NCBI RefSeq assembly: GCF_030063475.1
Contig: NZ_JASIRT010000010.1
Coordinates: 1-64,000 of the forward strand
Origin: Roseomonas sp. E05
Lineage (GTDB): Bacteria > Pseudomonadota > Alphaproteobacteria > Acetobacterales > Acetobacteraceae
DNA length: 64,000 nt
Direction of reading: 5' to 3'
Each line of letters begins with the position of its first letter. Within the stretch, counting starts at the first letter, position 1. Below are positions 33,206-41,233 of this stretch, piece by piece. The notes under the pieces are model-generated. The model saw only the letters and a program-made list of their open reading frames with translations, ran no database searches and had not been told where the DNA came from. A program made the position numbers and the translations under genes.

Positions 33206-34387
33206 ATGAGGATCGAGCGCGTGGAGACGATGTCCTGCGATGCGGGATGGCGGACCTTCTCCTTCCTGAAGATCACCACCGCGGACGGCATCGTGGGCTG
33301 GTCGGAGTACAACCAGGACTTCGGCAGCGCCGGGCTGAGCCAGGTGATCGAGGCGCTGGCGCCGGCGATCATCGGCCTGGACCCGATGCGGGTGGAGTGG
33401 ATCGGCCGCACGCTGCATGTGAAGACCGTGCAGTCGCGTGGCGGGCTGAACCGGCAGGCCCTGGCGGCGATCGAGAACGCGCTGCTCGACATCAAGGGCA
33501 AGGCGCTGGGGGTGCCGGTCCATGCCCTGTTCGGGGGCGCGGTGCGGGAGCGGATTCCGGTCTACTGGTCGCATTGCGGCAGCTACCGCGCGCGCTGGCC
33601 CGAGGCCATGACGGGGGTGCCGCAGGTGCGCAGCTATGACGACCTCGCGCGGCTGGGGGAGGAGGTGCGGCGGCGCGGCTTCCGTGGCCTCAAGACCAAC
33701 ACGCTGATGCCGGACGGGCAGGGAGGCATGGCCAGCTACCGGCCGGGCTTCGGGCACGGGCCTGGCTTCCCGGAGCTGAACTGGGACCCGCGCGTGGTGC
33801 GCGCCGCCTATGACACGGCCATGGCGCTGCGCGAGGGCGCCGGGCCGGAGATGGGCGTGATGCTGGACGTCAACTTCCACTTCAAGACCGAGGGCGTGCT
33901 GCGCATCGCCGAGGCGCTGGGGCCCGTGCGCCTCGCCTGGCTGGAGGTGGACACGCATGACCCGGCCTCGCTGGCGCTGATCCGCCGCGCCGCGCCCTGC
34001 CCCGTGGCCTCCTGCGAGACGCTCTGCGAGCGGCGCGACTTCAAGCCCTTCTTCGAGGCCTATGCGATGGACGTGGCGATCATCGACGTGGTCTGGAACG
34101 GCTTCTGGGAGTCGCTGAAGATCGCCGCCATGGCCGATGTCTATGAGATGAACGTGGCGCCGCACAACTTCTACGGACATCTCTCCAGCGTCATGAGCGC
34201 GCATTTCTGCGCCGCCGTGCCGAATTTCCGGGTGATGGAGATCGACATCGACAGCGTGGCCTGGCGGGACGAGTTCTTCACCAGCGCACCGGTGATCGAG
34301 GATGGCGCCATGCTGCTGCCCAGCGGGCCGGGCTGGGGGATGGAGGTGAACGAGGCGGCGGTGAAGGCGCGGCCGCCGCGGCACTGA
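33206..34387 (+). CDS. Mandelate racemase/muconate lactonizing family (enolase superfamily) protein
   Basis: The 393-residue protein has an enolase capping domain (1-125) and a TIM barrel. Metal ligands are D221 (LMLDVNF), E247 (WLEVD) and E271 (CETLC). The D294/H320 dyad (IIDVV, APHNF) acts as the general base. The usual K-x-K on the second strand reads K163-T-N165, so only one Lys is present. A Gly/Pro-rich insertion (about 170-192) follows. Most family members with this dyad dehydrate acid sugars. The operon context supports an acid-sugar dehydratase, but the exact sugar is not readable. Last gene of the operon. Confidence 0.88.
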   Translation: MRIERVETMSCDAGWRTFSFLKITTADGIVGWSEYNQDFGSAGLSQVIEALAPAIIGLDPMRVEWIGRTLHVKTVQSRGGLNRQALAAIENALLDIKGKALGVPVHALFGGAVRERIPVYWSHCGSYRARWPEAMTGVPQVRSYDDLARLGEEVRRRGFRGLKTNTLMPDGQGGMASYRPGFGHGPGFPELNWDPRVVRAAYDTAMALREGAGPEMGVMLDVNFHFKTEGVLRIAEALGPVRLAWLEVDTHDPASLALIRRAAPCPVASCETLCERRDFKPFFEAYAMDVAIIDVVWNGFWESLKIAAMADVYEMNVAPHNFYGHLSSVMSAHFCAAVPNFRVMEIDIDSVAWRDEFFTSAPVIEDGAMLLPSGPGWGMEVNEAAVKARPPRH

Positions 34388-34553
34388 GGCGCCGCCCGGC
34401 GGGGACGCCGCCCCCGCCTGCTGCAACCGGCAGCAAGGCTGACCTATCAGAACCAGGGCGCATGGGTGGAATGTTAAGTGCGAGGGCTCCAAGGCGAACG
34501 GCTGTTGCGGTAGGATAGGGTCAACGCGCAACAAAACTGCGAGCCCGAGCGCA

Positions 34554-35651
34554 ATGACCGCACCGACCGAAACGCCGATCAGCGTGACCCCGACCCGGAC
34601 GCCCAATACGCGGCCGGCGGATGCCTCGCTCTCCTTCGGCAAGGTCTTCACCGACCACATGTTCGTCATGGACTATATCGAGGGGAAGGGCTGGCACGAC
34701 CCGCGCGTGGTGCCCTATGGGCCGCTGACGCTCGACCCGGCAACCTCGGTGCTGCATTACGGCCAGGCGATCTTTGACGGGCTGAAGGCCTTCCGCGGCG
34801 CCGACGGCACCATCCGCCTGTTCCGCGCCCAGCGCCATGCCGAGCGGCTGAACAAGTCCGCCCGCGCGCTCTGCATCCCCGAGATGGACGCCGATCTGGT
34901 GCGCCGCTCCTTCGAGGCGATCGTCGCGGCCGACCATGAATGGGTGCCCTCCAGCCCCGGCACCTCGCTCTACATCCGCCCGACGGTGATCGCGACGGAC
35001 GTGATGCTCGGCGTGCACCCGGCGCACAGCTACACCTATTTCGTGATCTGCTCGCCGGTGGGTGCCTACTACAAGGAGGGCGTGAAGCCGGTGCGCATCC
35101 TCGCCACCGACACGCATGTCCGCGCGGTGCAGGGCGGGCTCGGCGAGGCCAAGACGGCGGCCAACTACGCGGCCTCGCTCTCGGCGCAGCAGGAGGCGGA
35201 GCGGCTCGGCTACACCCAGGTGCTGTGGCTGGACGGCGTCGAGCGGAAGTGGATCGACGAGGTCGGCACCATGAACATCATGATGCAGATCGGCGACGAG
35301 GTGATCACGCCGCCGCTGGCCGGCACCATCCTGGACGGCGTGACCCGCAACTCCATCCTGCAACTGCTGCGCGACTGGGGGATGAAGGTTTCCGAGCGCA
35401 AGATCAGCATCGACGAGGTGATGCAGGCCGGGCGCGACGGCACGCTGCGCGAGATGTGGGGCACGGGCACGGCGGCGGTGGTCTCGCCGGTGGGCGAACT
35501 GGGCTACAAGGGCGAGACGATCCGCATCGGCCAGGGGCAGACCGGCGCGCTGACGCAGAAGCTCTATGACGCCATCACCGCCATCCAGTATGGCCGCGCG
35601 CCGGACCCGCATGGCTGGACCAGTGTGGTGAAGACGCCGGTCACGGCCTGA
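34554..35651 (+). CDS. ilvE: Branched-chain amino acid aminotransferase
   Basis: This fold-type IV PLP aminotransferase of 365 residues catalyses the last step in Leu, Ile and Val synthesis and the first in their breakdown. The PLP lysine is K200 in GLGEAKTAANYA. Also present are the substrate-loop phrase FDGLKAFR (about 75-82) and the C-terminal MWGTGTAAVVSPVG, which binds the cofactor phosphate. Length and the YGPLTLDPA start match the long (eukaryote-like) BCAT subgroup rather than E. coli IlvE. ATG at 34554 is the only sensible start. A strong hairpin with T-rich tail follows the gene. Confidence 0.95.
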   Translation: MTAPTETPISVTPTRTPNTRPADASLSFGKVFTDHMFVMDYIEGKGWHDPRVVPYGPLTLDPATSVLHYGQAIFDGLKAFRGADGTIRLFRAQRHAERLNKSARALCIPEMDADLVRRSFEAIVAADHEWVPSSPGTSLYIRPTVIATDVMLGVHPAHSYTYFVICSPVGAYYKEGVKPVRILATDTHVRAVQGGLGEAKTAANYAASLSAQQEAERLGYTQVLWLDGVERKWIDEVGTMNIMMQIGDEVITPPLAGTILDGVTRNSILQLLRDWGMKVSERKISIDEVMQAGRDGTLREMWGTGTAAVVSPVGELGYKGETIRIGQGQTGALTQKLYDAITAIQYGRAPDPHGWTSVVKTPVTA

Positions 35652-35666
35652 GCAGGCAGGGCTGAA

Positions 35667-35872
35667 GCAAGGTCGGGGGAATGAATTCCCCCGACCTTGC
35701 TTCTTTTTTCTGTTGGGTTTCGGTTCCGCCTGGGGCCATGTCCGTCCCGGGCGGCCTTGCGGGTTGCAGTCTCCGGGGCTGCTTCAGCCCCGGCGTGAGC
35801 GCCTGCGGTCAGCGCGACAAAACGGATAGAAAAGAAGAAGAGGGGGCCGGGGGAGAATTCATTCTCCCCCGG
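35667..35872. repeat. Composite mosaic element between convergent genes, with terminators at both ends
   Basis: At the left a perfect 16-base stem (35667-35682 and 35685-35700, arm GCAAGGTCGGGGGAAT) is followed by TTCTTTTTTCTG, an intrinsic-terminator layout for ilvE. At the right a 12-base stem (arms CCGGGGGAGAAT, 35847-35858, and ATTCTCCCCCGG, 35861-35872), read on the minus strand, is followed by a C/T-rich tail facing the deoR-like gene. A hairpin CCGGGGCTG/CAGCCCCGG (35773-35793) lies between them. The right-end palindrome is identical to that at 40304-40329. Confidence 0.85.
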
Positions 35873-35876
35873 TTCC

Positions 35877-36635
35877 TCAGCAGGCCACCACCACGCGGAT
35901 ACCGGCGGCGGCGAAGGGGGCGAGCTGCGCCTCGGTCGCCCCGGCATCGGTGACCAGCGTGTAGGGGCGCGCCGGCCGCGCCCAGTTGGCCTGCGAGGCG
36001 CGGCCCAGCTTGGAGGCGTCGGCCAGCACGAAGACCTCGGCGCCCTGCTCCATCATCAGGCGCTTCAGCGCGATCTGCGGCAGGGTGGCCTCGCACAGGC
36101 CGCGCTCGGCCACCACGCCGTCGGCGCCCATGAAGGCCTTGTCAGCGGTCATGCAGCGCAGGGCCTGCTCGGCGAGCGGGCCGGTGGTGCTCATGCTGAT
36201 GGGGCGCAGCTCGCCGCCCAGCAGCACCAGCTCGATGCCGGGGGCGCCGGCCAGCGTCGCGATCAGCGGCAGGTTGCTGGTGATCACACGGTGCTGGCCG
36301 CCACGCAGCAGCGGGCCGAGGGCGGCGACGGTGGAGCCGCCGTCCAGGATCAGCGTGTCCTCCGCGTGGATCAGCGCGGCGGCGGCGCGGGCGATGGCCG
36401 CCTTGGCCGCGCCGTGCCGCTGGGTGCGGGCGTCCAGGCTTTCCTCGGGCTCCGGATGGGCCAGCAGGGCGCCGCCGTAGGTGCGGGTGATGGCCCGCTC
36501 GCGCGAGAGCGCCTGCAGGTCGCGCCGGATGGTGGAGGCGGAGACGCCGAAGCGGGCGGCCAGCGCGTCCACATCCGCCGCGCCGCCGGCGAGCGCCTCC
36601 AGCATGGCGTCGCGGCGGCTCCGGCTCTGCCGCAT
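35877..36635 (-). CDS. DeoR-family transcriptional regulator
   Basis: The 252-residue repressor has an N-terminal DeoR helix-turn-helix (DALAARFGVSASTIRRDLQAL, about 22-42) and a sugar-phosphate-binding DeoR C-domain (ILDGGSTVAALGPLL, VITSNLPLIATL, KAFMGADGV). The effector is expected to be a phosphorylated intermediate, consistent with the kinase encoded in the same operon. It is the last gene, eight bases after pdxA2. It probably controls the promoter upstream of the permease gene near 40.0 kb. Confidence 0.92.
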   Translation of the reverse strand: MRQSRSRRDAMLEALAGGAADVDALAARFGVSASTIRRDLQALSRERAITRTYGGALLAHPEPEESLDARTQRHGAAKAAIARAAAALIHAEDTLILDGGSTVAALGPLLRGGQHRVITSNLPLIATLAGAPGIELVLLGGELRPISMSTTGPLAEQALRCMTADKAFMGADGVVAERGLCEATLPQIALKRLMMEQGAEVFVLADASKLGRASQANWARPARPYTLVTDAGATEAQLAPFAAAGIRVVVAC

Positions 36636-36643
36636 GGGGCGGC

Positions 36644-37654
36644 TCAGCCGCGCCTGGGGGCGAGGTCGGCGGCCTGCTTCAGCGCCTCGATCAGGCTGCC
36701 GTCGTCGGCGATGCCCTTGCCGGCGATGTCGAAGGCGGTGCCATGGTCCACTGAGGTGCGGATCACCGGCAGGCCGACGGTGATGTTCACGCCGGCCTCC
36801 AGCCCCATCACCTTCACCGGGCCGTGGCCCTGGTCGTGGTACATGGCCACCACCAGGTCGAAGTCGCCGCGGGCGGCGCGGAAGAAGAGGGTGTCGGCGG
36901 GGAGGGGGCCTTCCACCTTCCAGCCCTTCGCGCGGCAGGCCTGCACGGCGGGAATGATCTTCTCCTCCTCCTCGCCCTGGCCGAAGAGGCCGTTCTCGCC
37001 GGCATGCGGGTTGATGCCACAGACGCCGATGCGCGGATCGGCGATGCCGGATTTCTGCAGCGTGGCGTGGCCGCGGGCGATGACGCGCTCCACCAGCCCC
37101 GGCTCGATCTTCCGGATGGCGTCCATCAGGCCGATATGCGTGGTGACGTGGATGACGCGCAGCTTGGGCGCCACCAGCATCATCGAAACCTCGGGCGTGC
37201 CGGTCAGGTGGGCCAGCAACTCGGTATGGCCGGGATACTTGTGGCCGGCGGCGTGCAGCGCCTCCTTGGAGAGCGGCGCGGTACAGATGGCGTCGGCCTC
37301 GCCGGCCTGGACGAGCTGCGTCGCGCGCTCGATGAAGCGGTAGGCGCCCTCGCCAGAGACCGGGGAGAGCTTGCCCCAGGGATGGCCGGCGGGGATCAGG
37401 CCGAGGTCGATGCAGTCCACCGTGCCGAGGGTGAAAGCCGCCTCGGCGGGGGTGGCGCGGGCGGCCACCGCCAGCTTGCCGCCGGTGATGGCGCCGGCCT
37501 CGCGCAGGCGGTTGGCGTCGCCGACCACCAGCGGGCGGCAGAGGTCGTAGACCTCCGGGCGGGCCAGGGCCTTCATGATGATCTCGGGGCCGATGCCGGA
37601 GGCGTCGCCCATGGTGATGGCCACGATGGGGCGATGGTCGGGGGTGGCGGTCAT
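36644..37654 (-). CDS. PdxA-family 4-phospho-acid-sugar dehydrogenase (PdxA2-like)
   Basis: The 336-residue enzyme is homologous to 4-hydroxythreonine-4-phosphate dehydrogenase. The Zn ligands are His in YPGHTELL, His in NPHAGENG and His in MYHDQGHG. Next to a DUF1537 kinase, PdxA-like proteins act as PdxA2, oxidising 4-phospho-D-threonate or D-erythronate and decarboxylating to dihydroxyacetone phosphate. That is the assignment here, rather than vitamin B6 synthesis. It overlaps the kinase gene by four bases. Confidence 0.9.
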   Translation of the reverse strand: MTATPDHRPIVAITMGDASGIGPEIIMKALARPEVYDLCRPLVVGDANRLREAGAITGGKLAVAARATPAEAAFTLGTVDCIDLGLIPAGHPWGKLSPVSGEGAYRFIERATQLVQAGEADAICTAPLSKEALHAAGHKYPGHTELLAHLTGTPEVSMMLVAPKLRVIHVTTHIGLMDAIRKIEPGLVERVIARGHATLQKSGIADPRIGVCGINPHAGENGLFGQGEEEEKIIPAVQACRAKGWKVEGPLPADTLFFRAARGDFDLVVAMYHDQGHGPVKVMGLEAGVNITVGLPVIRTSVDHGTAFDIAGKGIADDGSLIEALKQAADLAPRRG

Positions 37655-38925
37655 GGGGTGGCTCCAGGAAGCGGGTGCGGGGCGGGCATCGCGTGCAGGC
37701 GGGCCAGGCTGCGCAGCAGGGTGCCCTCGTCACCGAAGGCGCCGGCCTTGGTCATCACGGGCAGGCACAGCGCACCCTGGGTGAGGCCGAGCGGCACGCC
37801 GGGCTCGACCTCCTCGATCAGGCGGATGCCGTGCACGCCGAGATGGGTCAGCAGGGCGCAGGCGGTTTCGCCGCCGGTGGCGAAGAGGCCGCCCATGCGC
37901 CCGGCGGCGGGGGCGAGCAGGGCAGCCAGCCGTCCGGCCAGGGCGGCGCCCTGGGCAAGGTCGGCGGCGGGGTCGTCGGCGATCTCGGCCAGCGTGTCCC
38001 GCCCGGCGGCGAGGGAGGCGGCGATCTCGGCGGCGAGCGACGCCCAGCGCGGGTCGGCCGGGCCAGCGCGCAGCAACTCGGGCGGGATCAGGAAGGGGTG
38101 GGCCGCGCCCTCGGCCACCAGGCGGGCGGCGGCGGCACGGGAGGCCTCGGCGACGCTGCCGACCACGACCAGCACGCCGCCGGCCGCGGCGGGGAGGGCG
38201 GGGGCGGCGTGCTCCGGGGCGGCTTCGGGCAGGGCGGCGGCCAGGGCGGCGGCGATGCCGCCGGAGCCCACCCAGAAGACACGGCCGGCGAGCGGCAGGC
38301 TGGCGCGGGCCAGCAGGGCGAGGTCCTCGGCCGTGGTGGCGTCGCAGACCAGGGCCTCGGTGCCATCGGTCAGGGCGGCGAGGGCGGCACCCACCGCCGG
38401 CTCGCCGGCGCGCAGGGCCTCCAGCGGCAGCAGGCGGGTGGCGAGGCCGGCTTCCGCCAGCACCGTGGGCAGGTGGGCGGAGGCGTAGCTGTGGTCGCGC
38501 GCCCAGAGGGGAGTGGCCTCCAGTGGCGTGCCGTTCAGGTGGATGCGGCCGCCCTCGGTGGTGCGGCCGGTGGCCGGGAAGGCGGGGGCGACGATGGCCA
38601 GCGCCGGCTGGCCGGCCGCGCGCAAGGCGCGGCAGGTGGCGGCCAGCTCCGCCGCCGGCTGGCCGCGGAGGGTGGAGTCGATCTTCTTGATCAGGCCCTG
38701 GCCGGGCCGGTGCCGCGCCCGCAGCAGGGCGACATGGCGCGCCGCGGCGGCCTCGGGCGGCAGGCGGCGGCTGTCGGCGTCGATCGCCAGCACCGCGCCC
38801 GCTTCCTCCGCCATCGGCGCGCCGTGCCAGCCGACCGAGGCCGAGAGCCCGCGCCGCGCGAAGGCGATGCCGCAATCGGCGGCGCCGGTCAGGTCATCGG
38901 CCAGGATCAGCCAGCGGGAGGACAT
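37651..38925 (-). CDS. Four-carbon acid sugar kinase (DUF1537 family)
   Basis: The 424-residue kinase has the N-terminal substrate-binding motif LILADDLTGAADCGIAF (Asp-Asp dyad). A C-terminal nucleotide-binding domain includes GGETACALL. The family (DtnK/DenK/OtnK) phosphorylates threonate, erythronate or 3-oxo-tetronate at O4. Here the neighbour is a PdxA2-type dehydrogenase, so threonate or D-erythronate is most likely. The oxidative OtnI/OtnC partners are absent. Ten bases downstream of the permease gene. Confidence 0.9.
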   Translation of the reverse strand: MSSRWLILADDLTGAADCGIAFARRGLSASVGWHGAPMAEEAGAVLAIDADSRRLPPEAAAARHVALLRARHRPGQGLIKKIDSTLRGQPAAELAATCRALRAAGQPALAIVAPAFPATGRTTEGGRIHLNGTPLEATPLWARDHSYASAHLPTVLAEAGLATRLLPLEALRAGEPAVGAALAALTDGTEALVCDATTAEDLALLARASLPLAGRVFWVGSGGIAAALAAALPEAAPEHAAPALPAAAGGVLVVVGSVAEASRAAAARLVAEGAAHPFLIPPELLRAGPADPRWASLAAEIAASLAAGRDTLAEIADDPAADLAQGAALAGRLAALLAPAAGRMGGLFATGGETACALLTHLGVHGIRLIEEVEPGVPLGLTQGALCLPVMTKAGAFGDEGTLLRSLARLHAMPAPHPLPGATP

Positions 38926-38935
38926 AGCGGACCTT

Positions 38936-39952
38936 TCAGCCCTGCCGCGCGGGGGCGGTGGCCGGATGGGGGGACGCGGGCACCGGCGCGGGCTGGGGAG
39001 CAGGGCCGCCGGTGCGGCGGGACACCCAGGCGGTCAGCAGCGGCACCAGCACCGTGGTGACGATGACGGCGGCGGCGACGAGGATGGTGGCCGGGGCGGC
39101 GGCGGCCGCATAGGCCGGGTTGGCGGCCGCCACGATGGCCGGCACCGCCGCCGCATTGCCCGCGGTGGAGGCCGCGGCGACGCCGGCGACGCCGCTGCCG
39201 CCGATGGCACGGTCGGCCAGGAAGAGCGGAATGCCGGTGACCACCACCACCGCCACGCCGAGGCCGAGGCCCAGCAGGCCGGCCTGCCACACCTTGCTGA
39301 GATCCAGCCCGCTGCCCAGCGCGAAGGCGAAGAAGGGGATCATCACCGGGATGGCGCGGCTGAGGAAGGCGCGCATCTCGCGGTCCAGGTTGCCGAGGAG
39401 CATGCCCACCAGCAGCGGCAGGATGGAGCCCACCAGCGTCGGCCAGGGGAAGGCCGAGAGGCCGGCCACGCCCAGCGTCACCATGGTCAGGAAGGGGCCG
39501 GATTCCAGCGTCATCACGGTATAGGCGCCGACGTCCCGCGCGTCGCCGTACTGGCCCATCAGCGCCATGTAGAGGCCGCCATTGGTGTCGTTCATCGCGG
39601 CGACGATGGCCAGGGTGGAAAGGCCGGCGAAGGCGCCGGCGGTGACCGGGGCCTCGCCCAGGATCTGGCCGAAGACGACGCCCAGCAGGATCGCCATGCC
39701 GATCTTCACGCCGAACAGCGTGCCGCCCTTCTTCAGGATGTAGGGCGTCGCGCGGAAATCGATGCTGGCGCCCATGCAGACATAGAACACCGCCAGGATG
39801 GTCAGCGCCCCGCTGAACAGCGCGCCGGTGAAGGAGCCGAAGAACTTCGGGGTGTCCGGGAAGAAGGTGGCGATGAGCGCGCCCAGGGCCAGGGGCACGA
39901 CCATCATCCCGCCCGGCACCCGCTCGATGGCGCGCTTGATGGGGAGCTGCAT
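38936..39952 (-). CDS. kdgT: 2-keto-3-deoxygluconate permease family transporter (KdgT)
   Basis: The 338-residue inner-membrane protein has about ten TM segments and the KdgT family phrases [17 protein letters not shown] and [18 protein letters not shown]. The known substrate is 2-keto-3-deoxygluconate by proton symport. Beside four-carbon acid sugar genes it more likely imports threonate/erythronate-type acids. ATG at 39952 follows GAGGAAG. It is the first gene of the permease-kinase-dehydrogenase-regulator operon. The C-terminus carries a Pro/Ala tail. Confidence 0.9.
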   Translation of the reverse strand: MQLPIKRAIERVPGGMMVVPLALGALIATFFPDTPKFFGSFTGALFSGALTILAVFYVCMGASIDFRATPYILKKGGTLFGVKIGMAILLGVVFGQILGEAPVTAGAFAGLSTLAIVAAMNDTNGGLYMALMGQYGDARDVGAYTVMTLESGPFLTMVTLGVAGLSAFPWPTLVGSILPLLVGMLLGNLDREMRAFLSRAIPVMIPFFAFALGSGLDLSKVWQAGLLGLGLGVAVVVVTGIPLFLADRAIGGSGVAGVAAASTAGNAAAVPAIVAAANPAYAAAAAPATILVAAAVIVTTVLVPLLTAWVSRRTGGPAPQPAPVPASPHPATAPARQG

Positions 39953-40026
39953 GAAGGCTTCCTCGCTTCGCACCGGGGGGTGCGGGTCTTTCGGACTGCG
40001 CGGAATGCGCAGATTTCGGCGCTTAA

Positions 40027-40068
40027 TTCGCGCAAATACGCCGGAAAGCAATCGCAATTTTGCGCGAA
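40027..40068. promoter_or_regulatory. Inverted-repeat operator upstream of the kdgT operon
   Basis: TTCGCGCAAA (40027-40036) and TTTGCGCGAA (40059-40068) are perfect inverted repeats 22 bases apart in the A/T-richer leader of kdgT. This fits a DeoR-type dimer-of-dimers site; the regulator is encoded by the last gene of the operon. Confidence 0.55.
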
Positions 40069-40087
40069 ATGCGCGTGTTTCAGGCAT

Positions 40088-40329
40088 GTGGGAGGGGCGC
40101 CGCCCCTCCCACGCCCTCCCTGCTGGGGGAACTGAGTTCCCCCAGGCCCCCGCCTTCCGTGCGGCCCCGCAGAAAGCACCAGGGGGCCGGACGCAGCGCG
40201 CCGGCCCCCTTGGTGCTTCCTGTCGCAGTCGCCGGGGCGGTTTCGGCCCTGGCGCGCGCGCTTCATCCGCGCTGGAAAACCGGCAGAGAAAAGAAGAGGG
40301 GGTCCGGGGGAGAATTCATTCTCCCCCGG
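40088..40329. repeat. Composite mosaic element, 242 bp, five hairpins
   Basis: In order: a perfect 12-base stem GTGGGAGGGGCG (40088-40112); an 11-base stem CTGGGGGAACT (40123-40145); a long central hairpin with arms AAGCACCA-GGGGGCCGG (40174-40190) and its complement (40201-40218, one bulge); an imperfect CGCCGGGGC/GCCCTGGCG stem (about 40230-40254); and, inverted, a 12-base stem CCGGGGGAGAAT (40304-40329). With the kdgT leader it accounts for the whole gap 39953-40336. Confidence 0.85.
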
Positions 40330-40336
40330 CCTTGGC

Positions 40337-41233
40337 CTACTTCGCTTCCCGCGCCGCGATGGCCCGTGCCCGGGCGAGCAGCGCCTCGGCGCGGCGGACG
40401 ATCGGGATGTCGATCATCTTGCCGTCGAGCGCGAAGGAGCCGCGCCCCTGGGCGGCGGCTTCGCGGTCGGCGGTGACGATGCGCTCGGCCTTTGCCACCG
40501 CCTCCGGCGAGGGGCTGAAGCCGGCGTTCAGCGCGGGCACCTGCGCGGGGTGGATGGCCGAGGCGCCGACAAAGCCGAAGGCGGCGGAGCGGCGCACCAC
40601 CTCGGTATAGGCGGCGATGTCGGAATAGTCGGCCACGGTGCTGATGGTGCCGAGCGGCATCAGGCCGGCGGCGGTGGCGGCCTGCAGGATCTGCTGCTTG
40701 GGCATCAGCAGCACGTCGGGGGTGGGCTCGCCGCCGATGGCGGTGGCGTAGTCCTCGGCGCCGAGCGAGAGGCCCACGGTGCGCGGCGTGGCGCGGGCGA
40801 TGGCATGGGCCTGGGCGAGCGGGCCGGGGGCCTCGATCAGCGCGACGAAACGGATGCCGCCTTCGGGCAGGCCGCGCTTCTGTTCGAGGCGGGCGACCAG
40901 CTCGTCCAGCAGGCGGAGGTGGTCGGGGCCTTCGACCTTGGTGACCATGATGGCGGCGACGCCGGGCAGCACGGCGGCCTCCAGGTCGCGCACCGCGTCC
41001 TCCAGCGGCTGGTTGATGCGCACCAGGATGTCCGAGCGGGCCTCGCGGCGCAGGCGCTCGACGGCGGCCTCCACCTTGCGCCGGGCCTCGGGCTTGTCGG
41101 CTGGGGCGATGCTGTCCTCCAGGTCGAGTTGGATGGCATCGGCGCCGCGCTCGCCGGCCTTGGCCAGGAAGCGCTCGACATTGACGGGGACGAAAAGGCC
41201 GGAACGCCAGACGGGGTGCGGGGCGGGATTCAT
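40337..41233 (-). CDS. HpcH/HpaI-type CoA ester lyase (CitE-like)
   Basis: The 298-residue TIM-barrel lyase is of the CitE/malyl-CoA lyase group. Mg2+ ligands are Glu in ALIEAPG and Asp in LGAEDYA. The start SGLFVPVNVERFLAKA and the Q-L-D-L-E-D-S block bind the CoA ester. It would cleave a 3-hydroxyacyl-CoA such as malyl- or citramalyl-CoA to acetyl-CoA or propionyl-CoA plus a 2-keto acid. It overlaps the CoA-transferase gene by four bases, so the transferase product is its probable substrate. Confidence 0.92.
   Translation of the reverse strand: MNPAPHPVWRSGLFVPVNVERFLAKAGERGADAIQLDLEDSIAPADKPEARRKVEAAVERLRREARSDILVRINQPLEDAVRDLEAAVLPGVAAIMVTKVEGPDHLRLLDELVARLEQKRGLPEGGIRFVALIEAPGPLAQAHAIARATPRTVGLSLGAEDYATAIGGEPTPDVLLMPKQQILQAATAAGLMPLGTISTVADYSDIAAYTEVVRRSAAFGFVGASAIHPAQVPALNAGFSPSPEAVAKAERIVTADREAAAQGRGSFALDGKMIDIPIVRRAEALLARARAIAAREAK

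Noticed and set aside
36644-37654. PdxA as a vitamin B6 biosynthesis enzyme
   Set aside because: The DUF1537 kinase, DeoR regulator and permease in the same operon point to four-carbon acid sugar breakdown instead.
35667-40329. Clustered GC palindromes as a CRISPR array or integron attachment sites
   Set aside because: No regular spacers, no cas or integrase genes, and the units occur singly or as inverted pairs between genes.
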